Below are positions 1 to 10,265 of a DNA stretch of 64,000 nt, one piece after another. The position numbers were made by a program, and so were the translations under genes. The stretch covers positions 8,412,033-8,476,032 of the forward strand of contig JAJEKV010000047.1 in NCBI GenBank assembly GCA_021234155.1, read 5' to 3'. The stretch comes from Isoetes taiwanensis. Lineage: Eukaryota > Streptophyta > Lycopodiopsida > Isoetales > Isoetaceae. The notes beneath the pieces were generated by a model that was not told the DNA's origin, did not search any database, and worked only from the letters and a program-made list of their open reading frames with translations. Numbering within the stretch: position 1 is the first letter of the stretch; the number at the start of each line of letters is the position of its first letter.

Positions 1-150
1 AAAGGCTAAAATCAATGGCTTAGAAATGGTGCACTCTAGATGTACGCATTAGTACATCCATTTGAATACATCACGAAATCATAGGAAAACCTTAGTGAAA
101 AGCGTACAAAAACACAAAGAAAACCCCCTGTTATTATGCTACATATTGGG
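1..150 (+). repeat. Dispersed repeat family A, copy 1
   Basis: A block of about 140 bp that opens with a run ending in GGTGCACTCTAGATGTAC and closes with CCCCCTGTTATTATGCTACAT. Near-identical blocks lie at 19150-19288 and 45287-45435, an inverted copy at 4178-4325, and partial copies at 3228-3300, 5033-5066, 5960-5990 and 20705-20830. It has no coding capacity, and the left end may be cut by the window edge. It is probably a non-autonomous DNA element (inference). Confidence 0.7.
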
Positions 151-284
151 AGGTGATCATAGAAAATTTGCCTCTTATAGTGCAGGTAAAGAGTGCCTTG
201 GGACTATCATGAAAATATTCACAAAGGTAAGCACTTTCAGTATATAGCCTTCCCTTAGCACCACAGTCCCTCTGGGGTGCCTAC

Positions 285-593
285 ATGTTCCACAACCCAC
301 CCTGCATCGTACATGGCGATGGCTTTGGGATAAGTTGCTCCACTCTAAGGCTTCTGTACTTTGGTGGCAGGTTATCCACAGGTGTTAATGCATTCCGACA
401 TCGTTACGATCCTCATATATCTAAAATATGCCCGCTCTGCCTTTCAGACATTGGGACTCTTGAGCACTGTCCTTTTTTTTTGGTCCAGATTTTTAGCCAG
501 CATGGTCCTGGCTGCAAGGTTTGTTTGATAGTGCATTGGACTACCGATGCATCTTCTTGGCGTCCTATCCTACTGGCTTCATACCATGCTTGA
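285..593 (+). pseudogene. LINE zinc-binding (zf-RVT-like) fragment
   Basis: The plus-strand reading carries FRHRYDPHISKICPLCLSDI followed by GTLEHC, the Cys-x2-Cys ... His-Cys pattern of the zinc-binding segment found downstream of reverse transcriptase in plant LINEs. The flanking residues slip between frames, so this is a broken piece. It lies in the opposite orientation to the reverse-transcriptase fragment that begins a few bases downstream, so the two are not one intact element. Confidence 0.55.
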
Positions 594-599
594 ATAGAG

Positions 600-1445
600 A
601 CAACACTTGTAAGAACCCAATCTCTGTGTAAGGGGATGAACTGATGCAGCCAGTGGAGGTGCCAGGGGATTTGGAGGTAGTGATGCCCACCACCATGGAG
701 TCTGCAATAGGGTGTGGATGGAAGGACAGCAGTCGGAGTATCCAACATCCATAAATCTGTACACTTCTGCCACTCCACAAGGACACCGGAAAGCCAGTGA
801 AAATGTGTCTAAGAGCAATTTGACAGCTTCTAGATTCTCAGCATTAGCGATCAGGAAGAGGAACATGTCGTCAGCATATTGATTCAAACCTCTTGTGTGT
901 CATCCTCCATTGAGAGACCATGAAGAAGTCCCTCTGTAGTTGCAACGGTGAATAACTGCAACAAAGCCGCTGCGACAATTGTGAAAAGCAGTGGGGTAAA
1001 GGGCATCCCTAGTGAATACCACGATCAAGTGAGAAGACCTCTCACGGCCCACCATAGAATATAACAGTTGCCCGAGCAGAGACATGCAGCTTCACAATGT
1101 CTAATGTGAATTGTTCTTCAAACCCAAAGTCTTAGCATACATCGATGCATGAATTCCCAGCTAACAATGTCATAAGCCTTCGCAAAATCAAGCTTAAGGT
1201 ACACAACTGGAAGGTCTGCTCACGTGTCCAATAGATTCCCTCGTAAGCAGTAGCAACATTGTTCAGAATGCATCATTTTAGAAGAAAGCCTGATTGGGTT
1301 ATCGAGATGGACTCTGCCTTGGCAAAGACCTTATATACAGATGACAATAAGGTGACGGGTCTCCAGTCTAAAGTAGTCTGAGGATCTTTGACCTTGGGGA
1401 TGAGTGAGATGGCACTTGTGTTTAGAATTCTATCCAAAGCAATGG
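600..1445 (-). pseudogene. LINE reverse transcriptase fragment with YADD motif
   Basis: Read on the minus strand, in order: ISLIPKVKDPQ, DWRPVTLLSSVYKVFAKA (about 1330-1400), GFEEQFTLDIVKLHVSARAT (about 1075-1130), a degraded RGxRQGCPL block near 1005, and LNQYADDMFLFLIANAEN at about 834-887 with the catalytic YADD codons at 867-878. This is the block order of a non-LTR retrotransposon reverse transcriptase. Several stops and frame changes interrupt it, so it is a dead fragment. The missing N-terminal endonuclease suggests 5' truncation. Confidence 0.8.
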
Positions 1446-2679
1446 ACTGCCAAAAGATAAGCCTTCAATTCTTTACAATTATCCAAATTCCTACCTTAAC
1501 CAATTCTTAAGCCCAGCCATTTCTTAAGATTTGTGCGATTGCTAGAGAGGAACATCTAGTGTTTATTTGTGTTTTCCTTTACCTATTCCTGTCTTAAATT
1601 TGAAAATTTGCGGGAGCATATCTCTGGTGGCTACTTTGGATATTTCCTTAAACCCGGTTGGGTGGTGAGATTTGCCTTCAAGTGGTGAATTTGCGTTTAT
1701 TTGTTTTATTCTTTGACGATTGTTGTGCAGATACAACTTGGAGCTTATACATTCGTACCAATATAGCCAAACAAGGTGTTGCAATTGAAGGCAAGGGATG
1801 TCGAGAGGCAAAATGATGTCCAAAACACAACTTCTACTAGCCAGCCTAAACGGGGCCAAGACAGAATTATGCTCAAATGGCTAAAGGCATTTAAAAGCCA
1901 TGTTGTAGCAGGTGACTGCTGCAATGTCAGGAAATGTTATATACCAAGGGCGTGGTAAAAGGCCATGGGCATTTTTGGGCCACATAGAGCCTTTGGGGCT
2001 TTGGGACAAAGGAAGGCATAGTCCTTTAGGACAAAGGGAATGCAGGCAATATAGTTGCTCACGTGTTCATTTTATAGCCTCTTCAGTTTATGCATTTGAT
2101 ACACCTGCATGCAGGTCGCAATTCTAGAATAAGCCAGTTGGACAACCAGGCTACAAGGTGCTAAAACAACTATTAATGAAGCAATTGGAGCAAATAGAAG
2201 TGACCTTACCAATTTGAAATGGAAACGCTGTTACAAAGCCAATTGTTCCAGTTAAGTTTACTAAATGTTGTTACCATCTGCAACTGTAAGGCCTTTTTTA
2301 TAAACCATATTAGGTTATTTGGTTATAATTCCAGAGCTTGTTTTTCTCAATGATTGAAACTGGATCCCATTTTGCTCAATGGCTAATTTTTCCGTATTCA
2401 TAGGCGATTCCAATTTGAAGTGGTAGAAAAATAGATTATAGATGCTTGGATCATGCTCTCAACAAAGTGGCAATATATCAAACATGTTGCAGGCTAAGGG
2501 AGCACCCTGGCATATACAGCTTGCACAACATCACGTCGCATCCCCATTTCTCATTTATGTCCTTATAGAAGCAACAATTAGTGCAAGTTGCAAGTCTTTG
2601 AGATGTTTAATAAATAGCTTCTTCAAGTTATACATTCGATAGACCGATGAAAGATAATATGTAGGATGACAATTACAAA
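1446..2679. other. Intergenic, no gene recognised
   Basis: Only short reading frames are present, with no recognisable domain, splice chain or tandem array. A short stretch at 1970-2035 repeats the words GGGCCTTTGGGAC. Probably decayed repeat sequence. Confidence 0.5.
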
Positions 2680-2790
2680 ATAAGAATAGAGTTCCTATCG
2701 TCCACGGAGACCGATTGGCCTATGCGACCTAAACAGCAAGCGCAGCAAGCGTATTACTGTCCGGGTTAAAAAAAACCCCTCCCCGGGAGA
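2680..2790 (-). mobile_element. LINE 3' terminus remnant (pentanucleotide-tail family)
   Basis: Read on the minus strand the block runs CTTGCTGCGCTTGCTG, then CATAGGCCAATCGGTCTCCG, then TGGACGATAGGAACTCTATT. The same terminal words occur at 6385-6516 (plus), 51371-51420 (minus) and 52441-52530 (minus, at the end of a coding LINE remnant). Each is followed by a pentanucleotide run of the TATTC/ATTCC type; here the tail is reduced to CTCTATTCTTATT. It is interpreted as a severely 5'-truncated LINE copy. Confidence 0.55.
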
Positions 2791-2794
2791 CAGA

Positions 2795-3225
2795 TGAAGA
2801 AGCAAGCTACAAGACACTAATACAACTACTAATGAAGCGATAGGAGTAATGAATTGTAAAAGACCCTAGTTATAAGGCCAGCCCATTTTTCTTCATGACT
2901 AAAACCAAGATCTGATAAGGCTTGTATTATGTATTATGGTGGTCGCCTTTATGTATGTCGCACCCATTTTTTTTACATTGAGAGTTGTATATCCATCTCA
3001 AAAGCAACACGAACAGAAGGTGCCCATGGCCATGGAATCGACAGGAACTTCGTTCCCTTGGTGTTTCCAAACTGACGAAACAGAAGGGCCCCTTTTGCCC
3101 CCCCTCCCCCCTTCCTTTTTTTTCTTTCCTATCTGATAATCTAGTGCGAACATATATGGAAAAAATATATGGCTATCTAAACCATTAAGAAACGCCTTAA
3201 AAGATCAAAGGAGAATAAGGAAATA
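2795..3225. other. Intergenic, no gene recognised
   Basis: Contains a C/T-rich stretch near 3095-3130 and no supported reading frame. Confidence 0.5.
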
Positions 3226-3227
3226 TA

Positions 3228-3300
3228 CTGCACACTCTAGATGATTAGTACATTCACTTGAATACACCATCAAATCATAGCAAAATCATAGGATGAAGGC
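3228..3300 (+). repeat. Repeat family A, partial copy
   Basis: Shares GCACACTCTAGATGATTAGT and the following AATACACCATCAAATCATAG with the left half of the family A block at 1-150. The right half is missing. Confidence 0.5.
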
Positions 3301-3504
3301 TTCTTACAATATAGTATGTATACGTCGGGAAACAAATTAAATCTTCAAGAAGCTACAAAAAAATGGACAAATTCGGTATAATCTAACTATTTATGATTAG
3401 TAAGCTACTGACCGTTTCTAAAAAAGAAGCCTCCAGCTTAATGCTGCACTAGTGTACAGAACATATAGAGGCTGCATACTCGTCGCGATAATGTCTCAGG
3501 ACAG

Positions 3505-3880
3505 GGAGTTGCAAGCCTGGTAATGTAGAAAAAAAAAAAGAATCCATTACGTACAAAAGCAATAGCCAAGCTGATTTTCTCAAAGAAGTTTACCGACATA
3601 TCTGCATATCCATATGCAGAAGTGCTCTTCACTGCCAGCTTCTTTGCTCCAACAAACTAGGCACTTTAAAATTATTTCTTCAATGTACAAAAGCATAGGC
3701 TTGCAAACTACCACGTTTCTTGTGTACAAGTCCTAGACATTGTTGCAAGCCTGGCAATGTAGGGAAAAAAAGAAAAAGAATCAGCTTAAGTACAAAAGCA
3801 AAAGCCAAGTTAAGTTTGCCGACATGCAGTATGTCTTATGCAAAACTGCTCTTCACTGCCAGCTTCTTTGCTCTTGCAGG
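3505..3880 (+). repeat. Diverged tandem duplication, about 235-bp offset
   Basis: Two blocks, about 3505-3650 and 3740-3880, share GTTGCAAGCCTGG, AATGTAG, GTACAAAAGCAA and GCTCTTCACTGCCAGCTTCT in the same order and orientation. Small insertions separate the copies. No coding function is seen. Confidence 0.6.
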
Positions 3881-4040
3881 ATTTCCAACATGCCATATCT
3901 TTTGCAAGATATTCACCACGTATTAAACCACAAGGAAACGGGCATGTTTGCTTGTAGATCAAGGTCCATTATGCAAAGACTAATATACATGTGAATAAAC
4001 AAGCATTAGCTAAGAATCCTTCAAGAAGAGAACACGACGG

Positions 4041-4176
4041 TGCAATCCTCAAATGTAGGAAATGCCTAAAACCTAGAGCACAATCTATATAAGAACCATA
4101 ACCATAGATGGACTTGCAATCCTCAAATTTAGAAAATGCCTAAAACCTAGAGCATAATCTATATAAAAACCATAAC
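4041..4176 (+). repeat. Tandem direct repeat, about 71-bp unit, two copies
   Basis: The stretch starting GCAATCCTCAAATGTAGGAA and ending ACCATAACCA is repeated immediately downstream with a few substitutions. It directly abuts an inverted family A copy. Confidence 0.7.
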
Positions 4177-4177
4177 C

Positions 4178-4325
4178 AATATGTAGCACAATAACAGGGG
4201 GTTACTTTTAGATTTTTATACGTTTTTTCACATGGTTTTTCTATGATTTCGTTGTTGTATTCGTTGAGGTGTACTAAATAGTATTTCTAGAGTGCACCCT
4301 TTATGGGCCGTTAATTTTCGTTGGT
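4178..4325 (-). repeat. Repeat family A, inverted copy
   Basis: On the minus strand it reads AAGGGTGCACTCTAGAAATA at the left end and CCCCCTGTTATTGTGCTACA at the right end, matching both ends of the copies at 1-150 and 45287-45435. Confidence 0.65.
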
Positions 4326-4380
4326 TGGAACAATCCGAGGGTTGTTGTCTTTCTCTGCATGTGTTTGTGCATGAACACTG

Positions 4381-4506
4381 CGCATGTGCACATGCATGTG
4401 CATGTGTGTGCATGTGCATGTATATGCATGTGCATGTGTATCGTGCGTGTGCAAGTGCAAGTGCAAGTGCATGTGCATGTGTGCATGTGTGCATGTGCAT
4501 GTGTAC
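4381..4506 (+). repeat. GTGCAT-type microsatellite
   Basis: About 125 bp of imperfect GCATGT/GTGCAA hexanucleotide repeats. Several apparent Cys/His-rich reading frames on both strands here are only the translation of this simple repeat. Confidence 0.9.
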
Positions 4507-5032
4507 TTGCTCTCTTGGATTCTTATTGCCGGAGTGGATTTTACTACCAGGAGATGGTTTTTTTGCTCACACTTACAAAGGTATTTGTTTTTTAATGTTT
4601 ATTCAGTTAGCATAATGTTTTTTTACAAGGTATTGGTTTTCTCGATTCTACAATGTAGTGCTTGCAAAAACTCCCTTTTTGTTTCCTTCCTAAGATTTGC
4701 TGCAGATTCAAGTTTAGACCCTCTCGCTTGCTTCCAACTTTGGATATTCCCCGGGTCCGGATTGTTCATAGCAAACCCGACCTTTAGCTTCAATCAACAA
4801 ACGGATTCTTATGCACAATAACAAAGGATTATTCCACGCCCTTTTCCATGTCAATGCAGATCCCTCAAGCAAATGCCACAAGAATGCATTTATATTGTAG
4901 GTTTGGAACTTTAATCGAACCATAAGGTGAATCATGCATTACCTTTAAGCTAGAGATGGAGCATCCAAAATCATATGGATTGATAAACAATGGTGTCATT
5001 GTGAAAGAGAAATAGTTGTAGCGGAAGTAACA
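4507..5032. other. Intergenic, no gene recognised
   Basis: Short frames only. Nothing recognised on either strand. Confidence 0.5.
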
Positions 5033-5240
5033 ATATGTAGCATAATAATAACAGGGGGTTTTCTTTGTGTTACAAACTTTATGACTTTCAGAATAATGGG
5101 ATCAATTGGCTCTATCTTTATGGTAACTTTTACTTATGTTCTATTTGTTTTATTGTGATCAAATTCAAAAGCCACAGGTTATGAAAGCCTCAAATGAATT
5201 CTAGTTTTTTTCCTGGTTTTGAATTCTAAATTTTTTGTCA

Positions 5241-5900
5241 CAACCAGGGTGTGGATGTCCCTAGGGCCCCGAAGGCCAAAAAAAAATTTTTGCAACACAA
5301 ACCATTAACATCCAACATATAAAAATTAAATCCCCCAACACATAACAACCAACACATAACAACCATTGACATTAACAACCAACACATAACTACCATTGAC
5401 ATTAATTAACACAACCATTGGGTCCAACACATTTAAATTAAAATCCCCCTTAAACCCCTTTTGGTTTGGGTGCATATTCACACGGGGGGTGACGTAGGGC
5501 AGCAAGAGCCCTCATAATTGTATTTTGCACGTACGAAATCAACACCATATAGTATTCCGTTTGAAATCTTATAGTACTTTGCGAATCTTGTTATACAGTA
5601 TAGCAAATTTTGTACTTGCATACCCCACAAACGAGGAACGTTACGTACGGTATAGATTAAGGAATAAGGGATGAATATGCCTATCCAACAGCTCTCGTTG
5701 CCCGGAGTCAGCCCCCGTGTGAATATGCACCCAAACCAAAAGGGGTTTAAGGGGGATTTTAATTTAAATGTGTTGGACCCAATGGTTGTGTTAATTAATG
5801 TCAATGGTAGTTATGTGTTGGTTGTTAATGTCAATGGTTGTTATGTGTTGGTTGTTATGTGTTGGTTGTTATGTGTTGGGGGATTTTTATTTTTTTTGTA
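5241..5900. mobile_element. Foldback (long inverted repeat) element, family B, copy 1
   Basis: The two halves are reverse complements around a centre near 5590. The left arm has GGTTTGGGTGCATATTCACA at about 5463, and the right arm has TGTGAATATGCACCCAAACC at about 5718. The arms continue outward through CCCTTAAACCCC / GGGGTTTAAGGGGG to ACAACCATTG / CAATGGTTGT-like words. Further copies lie at 8755-9260, 16690-17110, 19289-19700 and 26090-26260. Family A end sequences sit on both sides (5033-5066 and 5960-5990, both inverted), as if B had landed within an A copy. It encodes no protein, so any movement would have needed an outside transposase. Confidence 0.75.
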
Positions 5901-5966
5901 TTTTTGAATGTTTTTTTTTCTATGGTGTTTATATGATTTGATGTCTGTATTTTGTGAGACATATTA

Positions 5967-6384
5967 ATTGGTACATCTAGAGTGCACATACCCTCAAGTT
6001 ATTTTTAGTAGCATTTTCCCCTGGTATCCTTGTAGGGGGCGGTGCTCCTTGAAGGGGGATTGCAAGAACATGCCATGTGCCGTCGTATGTTCTAAGGGAT
6101 GCTGGCTAGTGCTACGACGTAAAAATACACATTCCTTCCTTCCTTCTAAATATCTCAAACCAAGCATTGAATAAGGGTAATTTAGGGTTATTTGATTTTT
6201 CTAAAGTTCTGTTTTGACATTTTCTATCAGGGGCTTGACGAGGCAAAGGCTTGAAGCGACAGAACAAGATTTTGTTGTTCTACATAGGCGATCTAAAACT
6301 AAGGGATGAATCTATTCCACAAAATATAGTCTTTGGATATGAATTTCAGTCCAGTGGAAACAAAGGTTTTCGGCAAACAAATTT
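5967..6384. other. Intergenic, no gene recognised
   Basis: Begins with the inverted fragment of repeat A carrying CATCTAGAGTGCAC. The rest shows no supported gene. Confidence 0.45.
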
Positions 6385-6516
6385 TTGTCCTACACTTGCT
6401 GCGCCTCCTTTTTGGGTCCCATAGGCCAATTGGCCTCTGTGGACGATAAAAACTCAACTCTACTCTACTCTACTCTACTCTACTCTACTCTATTCTATTC
6501 TATTCTATTCTATTCT
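6385..6516 (+). mobile_element. LINE 3' terminus with (CTCTA)n/(TATTC)n tail
   Basis: The block GGGTCCCATAGGCCAATTGG ... CTGTGGACGATAAAAACTC leads straight into about nine CTCTA-type and five TATTC-type pentanucleotides (about 6455-6515). The same terminus at 52441-52530 ends a recognisable LINE coding remnant. The pentanucleotide run is therefore best read as the element's own tail rather than an unrelated microsatellite. Confidence 0.6.
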
Positions 6517-6532
6517 TTCTCTCCTATCGAAG

Positions 6533-7416
6533 TTGCCTGCCTCAAACTTTTGCTCTATTTTGGGCAATCGCAGGATATAGAATTTAGAGCTACAGCAATA
6601 TACAATGCTATAACCTTTGGATCTGCTATTTTCTGCTTCCTCCAAGTATGCAATTCTTTCTTTTAGTAGAAGATATGATCACTCATATAGAACCATTTGC
6701 CTTGTTTGTTTACTGATTTCAGCTCCAGCTTTTAGTTTGAGATCGAGCAGTTTTTAAGAATTGCTTAGTAGATAAGTAAAATGACTCTTCAAAGCCAGTT
6801 CCTTATATATGCAGGCTTTGGCTGCACTTTATGGTGTTCTGTATGATATTCAACAAGCTCTGATTAAGGTGGCATGTTGTTGAAAATGTGCAGAGAGACT
6901 GAATTGCTTGTGGATTAAGAAGACCTAGCCATTATTATGTATTATCTTCCAACATGGACTCGATGTGACATAGACTTGGCCCTTGAGTAGAAATGGTGCC
7001 CGAGTATTGAAACTCATTTCTAACAGATATTTTTGTTGTTATCTAGAGAATGTGATGAGAATGAAGCTGCTTTTTAGCAGACTTAAAACCTATTAGGTCA
7101 AACTATAATGAAATTTTTAGAAAGCAAAAACAAAGGACAAATAAAAGCCCTAGCAATTATAAGCTCTTGTAACTTTCAAAGTTAAGTAAAGTCATGCCTA
7201 TCGATGTTTTGTCATGTTTTTGCTTCTGTTCTTTGTTGCTATTTGTCCGTTGGGTTAGTTGCTCTAATGCTTTTCCAGGTACTTGCTTTTTGGTATACTT
7301 TTTGGAGAGCAACTATTTTCAACAATGCTCTTTTTCATGGTAGAATATTTGAGATTGTTCAATATCAACCCATATCAACAGAGGGTCTTGGATATTCTCT
7401 TCAAAACCTCATATAA
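6533..7416 (+). CDS. Candidate three-exon segment of an unrecognised gene
   Basis: Three stretches splice in phase 0. Exon a (about 6533-6645) reads ACLKLLLYFGQSQ then IEFRATAIYNAITFGSAIF and ends CAA|GTATGC. Exon b (6815-6868), between TATATGCAG and AAG|GTGGCA, reads ALAALYGVLYDIQQALIK. Exon c (7279-7416), after TTTTCCAG, starts VLAFWYTFWRATIF and runs to a stop. Canonical GT/AG signals and the shared phase favour real exons. The peptides are hydrophobic, suggesting membrane segments, but I recognise no family. No initiator exon was identified. A second hydrophobic stretch, WIQYSEQSELTTILFIPLCG at about 7663, follows an acceptor CTCTACAG and could belong to the same locus. It may be a gene fragment. 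Confidence 0.35.
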
Positions 7417-8754
7417 TACTCCAATTGGAATTGCAGATGTGAAGCGAGTTAGCGAAAGGCCTTCCATTCTTGTTCTTTAGGCATGATACAATACTTTGTA
7501 TCTGGGGATTGTGGACAAACATAACATGTACTTTGGTTCGCTTCTTATTTGGCAAAGGTATCCCTTTTTCTTCCTAGTCTCATTGTGATTGGGTACTGTC
7601 ATGTCACTTTTACGTTTTGAGATTTTATTGTATGGCTTAAGAATATTGTATGATCTCTACAGGTGGATTCAATATTCTGAACAATCAGAACTAACAACAA
7701 TATTATTCATCCCCCTTTGTGGGATTGCGATTCTTCTTTGGTTTGTAGTGCTCTGCCTTAGTGTTCTTCTCTAAATAGTTTCTCTTAGAAACGTTTTTCT
7801 TGTCTTGCAGGTTCCTCGTTCATTACGCCTGGAACATGTATATTCAAAAGCAACATGAAACAGGTTACAGTAGCACGTCTCACAAAAGTGAAATTGGTTT
7901 TCCTGATGTTTGGCATCTCGCACCACATGCATTGCGGTCTCAACAACAAAAGTATTGATGTTCTGGCGAGTAACGCCTAGATCTATTAAAATATAGAGCT
8001 CCAATGGATTGAAACAAAGATGATGTGTACAAGTGTGAACAAGTTTTAGGATAGAAGTCAGAATGGCATTTTATAGCTCAAGCTCCTCTATATTCCAATC
8101 TAAGGTTTAACGATTATTTCATGGAAGAAATCTTATCTTAGTATCCAAGGCAAACTCCAAATTTTCCTCCACAGTTCAAGGGCAGTGCTTTTGCAGCCAT
8201 AGAACTTGGCTCCTTTGTGATTACAAGAAGCTAACAAGGCAAGCAGAGCTCATGGATATAGGAAGATGGCACCTCGGAAAGAGATCCCATTATGGTTTTA
8301 AATCATATTTCCTTTTTGATCCTATGAATATTCTTATTTGCAAATGCCAATGCCAGTTATGATTGCCATTGCCATTTTTTTTTTATTGATGCTCTCTCTT
8401 TGTGGAATAAAATATGTTTTACATATGCACCATATGTTTATGAATGCTTTCCATGACAAAACATGCTTGCATTGATACCAACACATGTTCCCACATGCAC
8501 TAGCATATGTGCAATTTACAATATACGGAAAGATCCTGCACCCATAGGAATGTCTTAGGATGAAGTACATTATGGATACCTGCTTTGGAGCCCAATGTAA
8601 AATGAGGAATGTATAGGCGGATATAGCTTTGTGCAATTTGGGGTTTTCATGCCGTTATAGATGCTTCCCTAACCATGCAAACCTTCTATAAATATGATGC
8701 ATGCAAAACATGAAGATTGCTTATTATAAATAAATTCAACTATTACCTTTGTTG
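7417..8754. other. Mostly non-coding
   Basis: Apart from the possible membrane exon near 7663-7774, no frame or repeat structure is supported. The sequence from 8340 to 8640 is rich in CATATG/ACATGT words only. Confidence 0.4.
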
Positions 8755-8953
8755 ATAAATCCCTACACCATCCCCAAGGCCACGAAGGGAACAAATTTTT
8801 TTTTTACTTAACACAAACCATTATCCAGCACTTTTAAATTAAATTCTCCCAGAAATTCCCTTTGGTTTGGGTGCATATTCACACGGGAGGTGACGTAGGG
8901 CAGCAAGAGCCCCTTTTGTACTCGTTGAAATTGTATAATACATGTATGAAATC

Positions 8954-8970
8954 AACATTATTTAGTATAT
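8954..8970. repeat. Target site duplication, left
   Basis: AACATTATTTAGTATAT, repeated exactly at 9109-9125 on the other side of the short retroposon. Confidence 0.85.
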
Positions 8971-9108
8971 CTTTTTTTTTTTTTTGATGAACGTGGACCT
9001 TTATTACTCAAAAGAATACAAAGAGTACATGGGGAACTCAAAACCCAGTGGAGAAGATATCCACTAGAGCAACACTACCCACCACATACATAACATAGAA
9101 AAGCAGAG
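8971..9108 (-). mobile_element. Short retroposon (SINE or 5'-truncated LINE) with poly(A)
   Basis: A 138-bp insert with a 17-bp perfect target duplication. On the minus strand it ends in GGTCCACGTTCATC followed by about 14 A residues, the mark of target-primed reverse transcription. Weak matches to Pol III boxes (TGCTCTAGTGG and GGTTTTGAGTTCC) allow a SINE reading, but their spacing is short, so a truncated LINE 3' end is equally possible. It inserted into an already present foldback element, which orders the two events. Confidence 0.8.
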
Positions 9109-9125
9109 AACATTATTTAGTATAT
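9109..9125. repeat. Target site duplication, right
   Basis: Exact second copy of AACATTATTTAGTATAT. With one copy removed, the foldback element's central sequence becomes continuous. Confidence 0.85.
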
Positions 9126-9261
9126 TGTGTCAAACCTTATAGTATTTTACAAGCCTCGCTACACAGTATACCCAAACTTGTACAAGCATACTCAAATAAT
9201 ATGCCATCCAACAGGTCTTGATGCCAGAAGTCATCCCCCATGTGAATATGCACCCAATAAT

Positions 9262-10263
9262 CTATATAAGGACATAATTTATGTAATCTATATAAGAGCC
9301 ATACGCTGAGTTTGGCCTTAGATGAAATGTTCTTTCAAGTAAGGGATAAGGAATCGAATGCAAATAAAGCTACCAAATTCATGCTTTCTCCTATGCTTGA
9401 TAACCAATTTGATTTAACCCTAGAAATAGCACCAAACCAAGACCCAACCCAACACAATACCAGGAGTAACCGTTTTGAATTTGCTTGAATTTTCATGGCC
9501 GTAGATGAAATCAAATGCTTGAAAGAGCATCCTCCTGCACAAAAATCCCACTTGGCTGCAACGTGGATAGCCTCAAGATGCTCGAAGCCCTAGATGGGTG
9601 TTTGCGCAAAAGTGCTAAAAAAAAGATTTATATATGCTCAGATGAACTCCATTCCAGTATACAAAATAGAAACAGGATCGCTTATTTTTGCTGGGGCGCA
9701 TTATTGTGCGGCCACGTGGCAAATCCCTACACAGCAGAATGTGGAGGTCATTTTTAGGGTTTGTTTAGGGTTATGCGCCGCAGATTTGTAGTTGTATTGT
9801 AGCAGTTCTTTTGCAATGGTTCTTGGCCGACCTGTTCTCCGGAGTTCTTGGCAGTTCTGTGGCCTGCTGTGGATAGGAAAGCTCCTTGTTATTTGTCGGA
9901 TCTTGAAGAACTCTGTGTTATTCGTCAGATCTTGAAGGCTCTGTGTTATTCATCGAACCTGTGCTATTCTCCAGAGTTCTTGGCAGCAGGTTCTATGGCC
10001 TACTATAGATAGCAGAGCTGTCTTATTTGTGGTAGGGTTTTGTCGGATCTTGAAGAGACAGATCCAGCTTCACATCTAGTTTTCTTGTAGGTAGAATTTC
10101 GCATTGACCTCGCATGTAGATTTTGCATGTGGTTTTCTTGCAGGTAAATCTTCACATGCATTTAGTCTTCGCAGGTATATAGAATAGGATTAGGATGCTC
10201 AAAATCTCTGTAAAGACCAGAAGAAAATGCTTGGAAAAAAAAAGCTCGCCTGTTTCTATTTTG
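9262..10263. other. Intergenic with short local repeats
   Basis: No gene is recognised. Between 9838 and 10020 the phrases GAGTTCTTGGCAG, TCTGTGGCCTGCTGTGGATA and GATCTTGAAG recur in order with changes, indicating an old local duplication. Confidence 0.45.
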
Positions 10264-10265
10264 TA

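Larger units (their letters stand above)
8755..9260. mobile_element. Foldback element family B, copy 2, interrupted
   Basis: The left arm carries TTTGGTTTGGGTGCATATTC at about 8861 and GTGACGTAGGGCAGCAAGAG. The right arm carries CATGTGAATATGCACCCAA at about 9238. The centre is interrupted by a short retroposon at 8971-9108. Confidence 0.7.

Noticed and set aside
4228-4821. Cys/His-rich frames on both strands
   Set aside because: They only translate the GTGCAT microsatellite.
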